NCBI RefSeq assembly: GCF_009740395.1
Contig: NZ_WOXT01000001.1
Coordinates: 740,464 to 804,463 of the forward strand
Source of the DNA: Noviluteimonas gilva
GTDB taxonomy: Bacteria > Pseudomonadota > Gammaproteobacteria > Xanthomonadales > Xanthomonadaceae
DNA length: 64,000 nucleotides
Direction: 5' to 3'
The notes beneath the pieces were generated by a model that was not told the DNA's origin, searched no databases, and worked only from the letters and a program-made list of their open reading frames with translations. The translations under genes and the position numbers were made by a program. Positions 34,582-43,112 of this stretch are shown here, one piece after another; the stretch's first letter is position 1, and each line of letters starts with the position of its first letter.

Positions 34582-35813
34582 GCGGCGAACACCAGCGAAC
34601 AGTTGTTGCCGCCGAATCCGAAAGAGTTGTTCATGGCGTAGCGGATGGTGCGTTGCTGGTTTTCGAAACGGATCTGCGCGCCGCACGCGGGATCGTGCTG
34701 CGCGCTGTTGAGGATGCCGGGGAGCACGCCGTGTTCCAGCGCGAGCAACGCGCACACCGATTCGACGATGCCGGCCGCGCCGAGCGTGTGCCCGGTCCAA
34801 CCCTTGGTCGAACTCGCATGCAGCGTTTCGGGGAACATCGCGGCGATGGCCTGCGCTTCGATCGTGTCGTTGGCGGGCGTCGCGGTGCCGTGCAGATTCA
34901 GGTAACCGATGTCGTCCGGCTGCACGCCGGCGCGCGCGAGCGCATCGCCCATCGCCAGGCGCGCGCCCAAACCTTCCGGATGCGGCGCGGACATGTGGTG
35001 CGCATCGCTCGATTCACCGTAGCCACGCAGCGACAGGCCGGGCGCCGCGCCGTCTTCGACGCGTTCGAGCAGCGCGAAACCGCCGGCTTCGCCGAGCGAC
35101 AGGCCATTGCGCGTGGCGTCGAAGGGCTTGCACTTGTCCTGCGAGACCAGGCCCAGCGAGTTGAAGCCGTACAGCACGCTGCCGCACAGGGTATCGACGC
35201 CGCCGACGAGCGCGGCATCGGCCAGGCCCGCCTGGATCAGGCGCGCGGCCTGCGCGAAGACCTTCGCGCTCGACGAGCACGCGGTCGCGACGGTGATGCA
35301 CGGGCCGGTGAGGTCGGTGGCGTGCGCGAGGAAATCGCCGAGCGAATGCGGCGTGTGCACGATCGGGCGCTGCATGTCGGCCGGGAAGACGGGACCGGCG
35401 TCGGTCGATTCCAGGCGCGCGTAGGCTTCCTCGCTCGCGCCGATGCTCGAGGTCGACGTGCCGACGACGATCGCCACGCGATCGGCGCCGAAGCGATCGC
35501 GCGCTTCACGCACCGCATCGAACATCCCGTCCTGCTGCAGCGCGAGCCACGCGAGGCGGTTGTTGCGACATTCCCAAGCGCCGAGCGCATCGGGCAGGGC
35601 TTCGGTTTCCAGTCCGTCGACGCGGCCGATCCAGCAATCCAGGCGGTCGTCGCCGCCGAAATCGTTCGGGCGCAGGCCACCGCGGCGTTCCCTGAACGCG
35701 TTCAGTTGTGCATCGCGCCCGCGGCCGAGCGCGGTGGTCGCGGTATAGCGACGGATCGCCAGCGGCGGAATGGGCGAATCGTTCGAGCCTGGCGTCGGGA
35801 AAGCAAAGTGCAC
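34578..35813 (-). CDS. Beta-ketoacyl-ACP synthase II-type ketosynthase of the pigment cluster
   Basis: A 411-residue condensing enzyme with a complete Cys-His-His triad: Cys179 in VATACSSS, His in NLHGTATPANDT and His in GWTGHTLGAAGI, followed by NNSFGFGGNN. It should extend the aryl starter with malonyl units. The GTG at 35811-35813 is chosen because GGAG lies 9 nt upstream and the length is then normal; a longer frame upstream has no family likeness. It is the first gene of a five-gene operon joined by four- to eight-base overlaps. Confidence 0.9.
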   Translation of the reverse strand: MHFAFPTPGSNDSPIPPLAIRRYTATTALGRGRDAQLNAFRERRGGLRPNDFGGDDRLDCWIGRVDGLETEALPDALGAWECRNNRLAWLALQQDGMFDAVREARDRFGADRVAIVVGTSTSSIGASEEAYARLESTDAGPVFPADMQRPIVHTPHSLGDFLAHATDLTGPCITVATACSSSAKVFAQAARLIQAGLADAALVGGVDTLCGSVLYGFNSLGLVSQDKCKPFDATRNGLSLGEAGGFALLERVEDGAAPGLSLRGYGESSDAHHMSAPHPEGLGARLAMGDALARAGVQPDDIGYLNLHGTATPANDTIEAQAIAAMFPETLHASSTKGWTGHTLGAAGIVESVCALLALEHGVLPGILNSAQHDPACGAQIRFENQQRTIRYAMNNSFGFGGNNCSLVFAA

Positions 35814-35984
35814 ACGCGGCTCCGGAATGCGGTTTTTCGATAGGGCCGGTCGAGTATAGCCATCGACCCGTCGGCGGCCAGCGTGGCGCATCGGTTGCGG
35901 AAAACGGATGATGGTGCCTGCCATGGGGGCCGGCCTCACGAACCGGGACGTGGCATCAGAACCGTCACCAAGGGGAATCTCCGC

Positions 35985-36407
35985 ATGAAGTTGCACCGTC
36001 GCGCGCTCGTCGCGTGTTTCGCGCTGCTGTCCTTGTTCTTCGTCGCCACCAACGTCCAGGCGCGCCAGAGCCGCCTGATCGATCCGGCCGCCGTGCCGAT
36101 TCCCGCCGGGATGACCGACGAGCAGGTCGTCAAGGACATCAAGCGCGCCCTCACCGGCCGCGGGTGGATGATCGAGGAAGAAAAGCCGGGCGACATCGTG
36201 GCCGAGCTCAACCTGCGCGAGCATTGGGCGAAGATCCACGTCACCTACGACGGCAAGGTCGTCCAGTACACCTATGTCGACAGCCGCAACCTCGAGTTCG
36301 AAACCCGTCGCGGCCAGAAGTGGATCCACCGCAATTACCTGGGCTGGATGAACTACCTCGCCACCGACACGCGCACCAACTTCCAGCTGACCACCGGCCA
36401 GCTGTAA
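35985..36407 (+). CDS. Exported protein of unknown function
   Basis: A 140-residue protein with a signal peptide (MKLHRRALVACFALLSLFF, cleavage after VQA near residue 25). The mature part begins QSRLIDPAAVPIP and contains VVKDIKRALTGRGWMIEEE, then alternating beta-like stretches, resembling small periplasmic domains. I do not recognise the family. AAGGGGAAT precedes the ATG. It is divergent from the ketosynthase operon (171-bp gap), which could share regulatory sites with it. Confidence 0.75.
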   Translation: MKLHRRALVACFALLSLFFVATNVQARQSRLIDPAAVPIPAGMTDEQVVKDIKRALTGRGWMIEEEKPGDIVAELNLREHWAKIHVTYDGKVVQYTYVDSRNLEFETRRGQKWIHRNYLGWMNYLATDTRTNFQLTTGQL

Positions 36408-36485
36408 GGGCCGCAACGCACGTAAACTGCAAGGCGCCGCGCTCGCGGCGCTTTGTTTTCGCCTCCAAGCCCCCATCAAGCGGCC

Positions 36486-37169
36486 ATGCCGTCCCTCGTC
36501 GCCCATCGTTTGCGCCTTGCCGTCGATCGCGATGTCCTCCACACGGGGCTCGTGACGCTGCTCGCCTGCACGCTGAGCGCCGGCGTGGTCTACCTCGCCT
36601 ACTTCTGGCATGTGCTGCGCGTGGCGCGGCGCGCGCCGACGACGCCCGCGCACGGCGACACCGTCCTGGTGTTCGGCAAACACGCGCCGCAGGGCCGCAT
36701 CGACGCGGATTTCGCCGCGCGCCTCGAACGCGCGGCCACCCTTTGGCGCGAACACCCGCCGCGCGAAGTGATCCTCCTCGGCGGCGGCGCACCCAACGAA
36801 CCCACCGAAGCCGAAGTCGCGCGGCAATCCTTGCTGTCGCGCAATCTCGACGCCGGCCCGGCGCTGCGCCTGGAAGCGCAATCGCGCGACACGCTGCAGA
36901 ACCTGCGCAACGCCCGCGACCTGATGGTCGGGCAAACCGCGCGCCGCGTGACCCTGCTCAGCAACCGCTATCACCTCGCGCGCTGCGCCCTGTTCGCCCG
37001 CCAACTGGGTTACGACTGGGAACTGTGCGCCGCCGAACCGCGCCTGCCGCTGCGCCCCTCGACGTTGCTGCACCTCGCCACGGAAGCCTATTTCGTGTGC
37101 TGGAGCGACCTCGGCACGCGCTGGGCGCGCTTCATTCGCTCCGAGCGGATGCTCGCCCGCGTGACCTGA
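36486..37169 (+). CDS. YdcF family (DUF218) membrane-anchored protein
   Basis: A 227-residue protein with one N-terminal membrane helix (about residues 20-40) and a DUF218 domain: DTVLVFGKHAP, VILLGGGAPNEPTEAE and TLLSNRYHLARCALFARQLG. ElyC, SanA and YdcF of this group affect envelope polysaccharide or peptidoglycan metabolism; the reaction is not settled. The ATG at 36486 fits a short cytoplasmic tail before the helix; an upstream start at 36453 is possible. Confidence 0.83.
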   Translation: MPSLVAHRLRLAVDRDVLHTGLVTLLACTLSAGVVYLAYFWHVLRVARRAPTTPAHGDTVLVFGKHAPQGRIDADFAARLERAATLWREHPPREVILLGGGAPNEPTEAEVARQSLLSRNLDAGPALRLEAQSRDTLQNLRNARDLMVGQTARRVTLLSNRYHLARCALFARQLGYDWELCAAEPRLPLRPSTLLHLATEAYFVCWSDLGTRWARFIRSERMLARVT

Positions 37170-37244
37170 CGGCGCTGGGGGCCAACCCCATTCACCTTGC
37201 GCGTTCGTTCCCACCGGCCGGACACTGACCGGATCGGGGATCAC

Positions 37245-40200
37245 ATGGATGGGAAGGGGCGCATGCAGCGTTGGGGATGGAGCGTGCTCGCGTTGTGCCT
37301 GGCGGGCACCGCGATGGCGGAAGAACCGATCGAGGTGAAGCTGACGAGCGGCAACAACATCACCTTCCGCTTCCCCGAAGCGATGCAGACGCTGTCAACG
37401 CAGGAGGGCACGCCGGCGGCGCGCTTCGTTCCCGCGTTGAAGGTCACCGGCTGCAACTGGACCAACGACACGGCGCTGACCTGCAGGTTGGCCGAAGCGC
37501 CGCCGCGGGCGACGACCTTCAGCGCGACCCTGCCGCCGAAGCTGCGCACCGTCTCCGGCGCGCCGCTGCCGGCGGGGCCGCTCACGTTCGAAACCGAGCG
37601 TCCGCTGCTGTTCGTCACGCACGAATGGAAGGCGGGGCGCCTGTCCTTCGTCGTCCGCGCATGGAAGAACTCACCGCAGGCGTCGATCGCTTCCGCGCTG
37701 CGAATGACGGTCGATGGCAAGCCCGTGCCGGTGACACTGCGCAAGCTCGACTCCAGCGAAGGGGGCTATGGTTTCGACGTACCGGACGTCGCGACCGAAT
37801 CGACGCTCGAACTGTCCATCGTCCCGGGTCTTGCGAGTTCGGAAGGTCCGCTGCGTGGCGCGCAGAACCAGATCGTCTTGCGCGCGACGATCGGAGAACC
37901 CTTCCAGGTGCGTGGCGCCGTGTGCGCAGGCGGGAATGCACCCGTCATCGCGCCGGTGAAGGACGGTCGCATCGACCTGGCGGGCTGCGTCCCGGGCGAA
38001 CAGGTGCGCGTGATGTTCTCGCGGGCGCTCGACAAGGCGGCGCTCGAAGCGTGGCGCGCCACGTGGCCCGCCGATCTGCGCAGGCTCGAGGACAGCACCG
38101 AAACCCACTACCGGTCCTATTCGAGCAAGGACAGTCCGCCCGAACGCGCGCCGGCCACGTCGATCTCCTTTTCGGTCGACGCGATGCTTGCGAAGCGGAC
38201 CGTCGCGATTCCCGCATTGCCGTCGAAAGAAGGCGGTTTGAAGCTCGCACCCGTCGAGCTGCACGTGCAAACGACCGCGCCGCGCCCGTCGTTCTCCGCG
38301 CCGTTCGAACGCGCGCTGCTCGAACGCGGTGGCGATCCGAACCTGCAATCCATCAATGCGCCGCCGATCAAGGTCGAAACCTTCGCGCTGGGCCGCGAAG
38401 CCGTGCGCGGAACGACGAAGACGCCGCGCTCGCCGGACACCGGCACGCGCGTGCGATTGCCGGACGTGCGCCGCGCGCTGGACGAAGGCGGTTACGCGAC
38501 CATCCGCACCGAGCACGAAGGTGTCGAGATCGCGCGGCTCGGCCAGTTGGAAGTGGCCGCGCCCGACTTCGACGTCCATGCCAGCGCCGGCCAGCGCAGC
38601 GTGGCCGCGTGGGTGAATGCCTGGGAGGGCGACGCGCCGATCGCCGATGCAGAAGCGACCTTGTTGTTCGACGATGGGGTGTCGGCTGGCCCGCGCGTCG
38701 TCGCGACCGGCAGGACCGATGCGCAGGGCCTGGTGTTGCTGCGCCTGTCCGATACGTTTGTGTTGCCGAAGACGAAGGACGCGGACCGGAAAGCCGATCG
38801 GCAGTGGTTCGTCCGTGTCGAACGGGGTCGCGGCCGTGATGCGCAGGGCGCCGTGCTGCCGCTGCCCATGAGTCGTTGGGGCGGCGCGCTCGGCGAAGAA
38901 ACGAAGACGGAGCTGTGGGGCGTGGCCGATCGCCCGCTGTATCGCGCCGGCGAGACCATTCATTGGACGGTGTGGACGCGCAAGGACAACGGCGCGCGTT
39001 ACGTCGCGCCGGGCGCCGCGCAGACGCAAACGTTGCGCTTGTCGCAACAATGGCGGGGCAGCACGCTCGTCTCGTGGCAGTCGACGTTCGACGAACAGGG
39101 CCGCGCGACGGGCGAGACTCGCATTCCGATCCACGTGCGCGACGGCGAATACTGCATCGGCACCGAGGACGACGAAGCGGTGTGTTTCCATGTCGGCACC
39201 TTCCGCCCGCAGGATCTGTGGGCGCGCGTGTCGAGCCAGCAGCAGCAGGTGCGCCCGGGCGATACGCTCGCGTTCGACATCGAATCCGGCTTCTATTCCG
39301 GTGGCTCCGGCGCGCAGATCGAAATCGCGAACATCGAAGCGCAGCTCCAGGCCGCTTCCCCGGGTGAGGCGTGGCCGCAATGGCGCGAATACGCCTTCAA
39401 CAAAGGCGAAGACGACTTCGAGTCGATCGAGGATGTCGATGAGATCACCGCACGCACGGACGCCAAAGGCCGCGCGGCGCTGAAGCTGCCGATCGATGCG
39501 CGCTTCAAGGACGTCGATATTCCCTTCGGCCTGTTGCTCGTCTCGGCCGAAGCGCGTCCGGCCGATCGCGAGTCCACGACGACCAACCTGCTGAAGGTGC
39601 GCTACGCGGCCCATGCGCGCTACGTCGGCCTGAAGGCCGACATGGAAGACCCGTACGGCGGGACGGGCGCCGTGAAGTTGACCGGCATCGTGATCGATTC
39701 CAACGGCCGCGAGATCACGGGGCAGCGCGTCGATGTCGATGTGGCCTTCGCCACGTTCGACGAAGACGAAGACGTCGAACTGGTCCACTCGTGCGCGCTC
39801 ACCTCGGGCGTCGCCACGGATTGCACGTTCCCGCGCGAGAAAAGCGGCCTCTACTATTTCCTGGCGCGCAGCGGGGACGCCGCGCCGGCGAAGCTCGAAC
39901 GCAGCGTGTGGGTCTCCGGCGCCGGTCGCGGCGCGGATGAATCCGCGGAACTGGAAATGACGCTGCTCGATGAGGAGACGGTGACCGCGGGCGCGCCGAT
40001 GCGCTTCGAGGTCCACGCTCCGCAGGTTCCGGCGCGTGCGCTCGTGCGGGTTTCGCGCGGCGCGGACGTGATCGACCAGCGCGTGGTGATGCTGCATTCG
40101 ACCTCGCAGATCGTCGAGATCCCGACGCAGGCCAGTTGGCCGCATCGCCTGCAAGTGACCATGCTGGTGCGTCTGACGGATGCGCCGCCGCCGGCCGTCG

Positions 40201-42998
40201 CGCTGCCTGCGGGATTCCGCCAGCCGATCGCCGTGGACTCCGAGAGCGAGTACGTGGAGTTGAAGCAGTCCGTCGCCGCCTCGCCGGTGTCCGTCGCGTT
40301 CGAACGCGCGCAAGCCGCGCCTTCGGAGACCGTGCGCCTGACCCTCCGCAACGACCGCGCCACGCCGCGCGGCGTGACGCTTGCGGTGACCGACGATGCG
40401 CTGCGCGCGCTGGGTGCGGAGTGGCTCAGGCCGATGGATCCCGCGCACGCGGGCTTCCGTGAAGCGGTTCCCTACGGTTACGCGAGCCAGGCGGGCTTCG
40501 ATGGCTGGAACGGGGCGCGCTTGCGCTGGGTCCTCGCGCGCAGGGCGAAGAACGCAAGCTGCATCGACGTGCCGCTGGAGGACTGCGTCATCACGGTCGT
40601 CGGCGCGGGCGCGATCAACCCGATCGATGTCTCGTCGGTCGAATCCAGCACGGTGATGACCGCCGAGCAGATCGCCAGCATTCCCGTGTCGCGCGACGTG
40701 ACCAACGTTGCGTTGCTTGCGCCGGGGACCGTGCGGGAGCGCGGGGGAGAACTCTCTTCGGTGAGTGTCGACGGGTACGCCGCGCCGGCGCCCGCACCGT
40801 CGTTCGGCAACGAATTCGGCCGGACCGGACGCCAGCCCCCGTCCAACCAGATCGACCCGGACGCGCCTCGCGCGCCGCGACCCGATCGCACGAAGCCGGC
40901 CGACTACGGCGCCTCGCTCGCGCGCATCCGCACCGATTTCGCGGAGACCGCGTTGTGGCGCAGCGACATCGTCCTCGCGCCGGGAGAGTCGAAGACGATC
41001 GAAGTGATCGTGCCCGACAACCTCACGCGCTGGCGTGCGGTGGCGTGGAGCCATGACGACGCCGACGATTTCGCGATGGCGGACGCCACGCTCGAAGCCG
41101 GCCTGCCGGTCGAAGCGCGCCTGCAGACACCGGTGCGCATCTATCCGGGCGACTCGACGCGCCTGGCGTTGAACGTGCGCCAGATCGCCGGGCACGCGTC
41201 GAAGGCCGAAGCGCGCATCAGCCTGGTGCAGGACGCGCTCGAATCGCAGCAGGCGACGACGCTGAAGCTGCCGGCGAACGGGCAGGCGAGCTTCGGCCTG
41301 TCGATCGCGCCGAACACCGTCGGCACCGCGCTCGTGACCGGCGCGGCCGCGACGCCCGATGGGCGCGACGCCGTCGCCGCACCGATCGAGATCGCCTCGA
41401 CGTCGATCCTCGCCACGCGCACGCAGGCCGGGTGGGTCGGCACGTCGCCGATGTCGCTGGAACTTCCGACGCTGCCGCACGGTGCGCACCAAGCGCACGT
41501 CGACGTCAGCGTGTGGCGCGGCGCGAGTGCCCTGGTCGATGGCTGGACCGAAGACATGCGCGTGTATCCGCATCGCTGCTGGGAGCAGATCCTCAGCCGC
41601 GCGGTGGCCGCGGCGCTCGCGATCGAACGCAAGGATCCATCGTGGCCCGAGGCGAAGGCCGTCGTGCAGGAGGCGCTCGACAACGCCGGCGCGTTCCAGA
41701 CCGACTCGGGCGGCATGCGTTACTTCAATGGCGCGGCGAACTTCGACGACGACGCATACGACGACGATTACGTGCCGTTGACGGCCTACACCGTCGACGC
41801 GCTCGCGTTGCTGCGCTCGCTGGGATATGCGTTCGACGAGGACGTCGAAACGCGCGCGCGCGAGTTCCTCGAGGAGGCCAACTGGGACAACAAGGCCAAG
41901 CCCGACAAGCGGAACGCGCGCGCCATCGCCGCCGGGACCGTCGACCTCGAGCCCGACCTGATGCAGAGGGTGGCCGATGAATTCGACGAGGTCGCGCTGC
42001 CCGCGCAGGTGGCGGCGGCGCGCGCATTGGCCCGCACCGAAGCGCCCGAAGCGGCAGGCGCCTTCAAGACGCTGCTCGACCTCGCGCCGCAACGCGGCGA
42101 AGTGCGCTCGCTCCGTCGCGGCACGCGGTTCGATCGTTGGATGAGCTCGGCGATGCGCGAGCAGTGCGAGTTGATCCGCCTGCTCGAGGACTACCCGCGC
42201 TTCGCCCCCGAAGGCGCGCGCCGATCGCTGATCGCGGGCCTGACCGATCTGTATTCGGGCGGCGTCGCCGACGTCGATACGCAAACCGCTGCGTCGTGCC
42301 TGCGTGCGCTGCGCACGGAAGGAACGTCCGGAGCCGCCGAACGCATCGTCGTCGATGCGACGCTCGGCGCGAAGACAGGCCGCCTCGCGGTCGAAGCCGG
42401 CGAAAAACGCGCCGCGCAGCGGTTCGAAATGGCGCAAGGCGAATTGGCGATCGCGCCCGTCGAACATCCCGATGCACCGGTGGCATTCCTGGCGCGCGTC
42501 GAATACCAGGAAGATGCGCGACAGGCGCAACCCTCGGCGATGGGCTTCTCGATCACGCGCCGCTACGACGTCAAGCGCGGCACCGAATGGGTGCCGCTGG
42601 GCAAGGGCGCGCTGCGTTCGGACGATTGGGTGCGCATCACGCTGACCATCGACAACGCCGACGCGCGTTACTTCGTCGCCGTCACCGACGATCTGCCCGG
42701 TGGTTTGCGTCCCGTGGACATGGAACTGAAGGGCGTCTCCGGCGCAGCCGGCACCCGCGACGGCAACGGCAGTTACGCCTTCGACGAGCGCAAGCTCGAT
42801 TCGCGCAAGCCGAAGTTCTACGCCCAGCGCCTGCCGATCGGCCGCCACGAGATCCAGTACTACGCGCGCGTGGGCAACGCCGGCGAGTACCTGGCCGCGC
42901 CCGCGGTGGTCGAATTGATGTACGGGGAAGCCTCGCGCGCCCGCACGGCGGCCGATCGCATCCGCATCGCCAACCCGAAATCCCCGCCGGCGCCCTGA
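37245..42998 (+). CDS. Alpha-2-macroglobulin family protein with an Oar/TonB-plug-like segment
   Basis: A 1917-residue secreted or periplasmic protease-inhibitor-like protein. A signal peptide (WGWSVLALCLAGTAMA) is followed by macroglobulin-type beta domains, the MG2-type DRPLYRAGETIHWTVWTRKD region near residue 560, and VTDDALRAL near 1050. Residues 1138-1165 (TAEQIASIPVSRDVTNVALL) resemble the plug of Oar-type TonB-dependent receptors and sit just before IRTDFAETALW, where human alpha-2-macroglobulin has its bait region. The thioester motif is CWEQ (Cys1445). The ATG at 37263, right at the signal peptide, is an alternative start. There is no penicillin-binding-protein neighbour as in E. coli yfhM. 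Confidence 0.85.
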   Translation: MDGKGRMQRWGWSVLALCLAGTAMAEEPIEVKLTSGNNITFRFPEAMQTLSTQEGTPAARFVPALKVTGCNWTNDTALTCRLAEAPPRATTFSATLPPKLRTVSGAPLPAGPLTFETERPLLFVTHEWKAGRLSFVVRAWKNSPQASIASALRMTVDGKPVPVTLRKLDSSEGGYGFDVPDVATESTLELSIVPGLASSEGPLRGAQNQIVLRATIGEPFQVRGAVCAGGNAPVIAPVKDGRIDLAGCVPGEQVRVMFSRALDKAALEAWRATWPADLRRLEDSTETHYRSYSSKDSPPERAPATSISFSVDAMLAKRTVAIPALPSKEGGLKLAPVELHVQTTAPRPSFSAPFERALLERGGDPNLQSINAPPIKVETFALGREAVRGTTKTPRSPDTGTRVRLPDVRRALDEGGYATIRTEHEGVEIARLGQLEVAAPDFDVHASAGQRSVAAWVNAWEGDAPIADAEATLLFDDGVSAGPRVVATGRTDAQGLVLLRLSDTFVLPKTKDADRKADRQWFVRVERGRGRDAQGAVLPLPMSRWGGALGEETKTELWGVADRPLYRAGETIHWTVWTRKDNGARYVAPGAAQTQTLRLSQQWRGSTLVSWQSTFDEQGRATGETRIPIHVRDGEYCIGTEDDEAVCFHVGTFRPQDLWARVSSQQQQVRPGDTLAFDIESGFYSGGSGAQIEIANIEAQLQAASPGEAWPQWREYAFNKGEDDFESIEDVDEITARTDAKGRAALKLPIDARFKDVDIPFGLLLVSAEARPADRESTTTNLLKVRYAAHARYVGLKADMEDPYGGTGAVKLTGIVIDSNGREITGQRVDVDVAFATFDEDEDVELVHSCALTSGVATDCTFPREKSGLYYFLARSGDAAPAKLERSVWVSGAGRGADESAELEMTLLDEETVTAGAPMRFEVHAPQVPARALVRVSRGADVIDQRVVMLHSTSQIVEIPTQASWPHRLQVTMLVRLTDAPPPAVALPAGFRQPIAVDSESEYVELKQSVAASPVSVAFERAQAAPSETVRLTLRNDRATPRGVTLAVTDDALRALGAEWLRPMDPAHAGFREAVPYGYASQAGFDGWNGARLRWVLARRAKNASCIDVPLEDCVITVVGAGAINPIDVSSVESSTVMTAEQIASIPVSRDVTNVALLAPGTVRERGGELSSVSVDGYAAPAPAPSFGNEFGRTGRQPPSNQIDPDAPRAPRPDRTKPADYGASLARIRTDFAETALWRSDIVLAPGESKTIEVIVPDNLTRWRAVAWSHDDADDFAMADATLEAGLPVEARLQTPVRIYPGDSTRLALNVRQIAGHASKAEARISLVQDALESQQATTLKLPANGQASFGLSIAPNTVGTALVTGAAATPDGRDAVAAPIEIASTSILATRTQAGWVGTSPMSLELPTLPHGAHQAHVDVSVWRGASALVDGWTEDMRVYPHRCWEQILSRAVAAALAIERKDPSWPEAKAVVQEALDNAGAFQTDSGGMRYFNGAANFDDDAYDDDYVPLTAYTVDALALLRSLGYAFDEDVETRAREFLEEANWDNKAKPDKRNARAIAAGTVDLEPDLMQRVADEFDEVALPAQVAAARALARTEAPEAAGAFKTLLDLAPQRGEVRSLRRGTRFDRWMSSAMREQCELIRLLEDYPRFAPEGARRSLIAGLTDLYSGGVADVDTQTAASCLRALRTEGTSGAAERIVVDATLGAKTGRLAVEAGEKRAAQRFEMAQGELAIAPVEHPDAPVAFLARVEYQEDARQAQPSAMGFSITRRYDVKRGTEWVPLGKGALRSDDWVRITLTIDNADARYFVAVTDDLPGGLRPVDMELKGVSGAAGTRDGNGSYAFDERKLDSRKPKFYAQRLPIGRHEIQYYARVGNAGEYLAAPAVVELMYGEASRARTAADRIRIANPKSPPAP

Positions 42999-43018
42999 GG
43001 CGGGCGCCAAACCGAGAC

Positions 43019-43056
43019 CTCCGTCCCCTGCACAGGACCACCGGCAGGGGCCGGAG
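43019..43056 (+). terminator. GC-rich hairpin after the alpha-2-macroglobulin gene
   Basis: CTCCGTCCCCTGC (43019-43031) pairs with GCAGGGGCCGGAG (43044-43056) with one mismatch. There is no T run after it, so it may be a weak or Rho-assisted terminator. Confidence 0.45.
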
Positions 43057-43112
43057 ACGGGGGTGGTTGCGCTAGCATCGGGCGCTTGTGATCCGTATCT
43101 GGAGCAGGGGAC

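Noticed and set aside
40549-40890. A separate TonB-dependent receptor gene inside the macroglobulin gene.
   Set aside because: The segment is in frame with the macroglobulin domains on both sides and lacks a barrel; it is treated as an internal segment.
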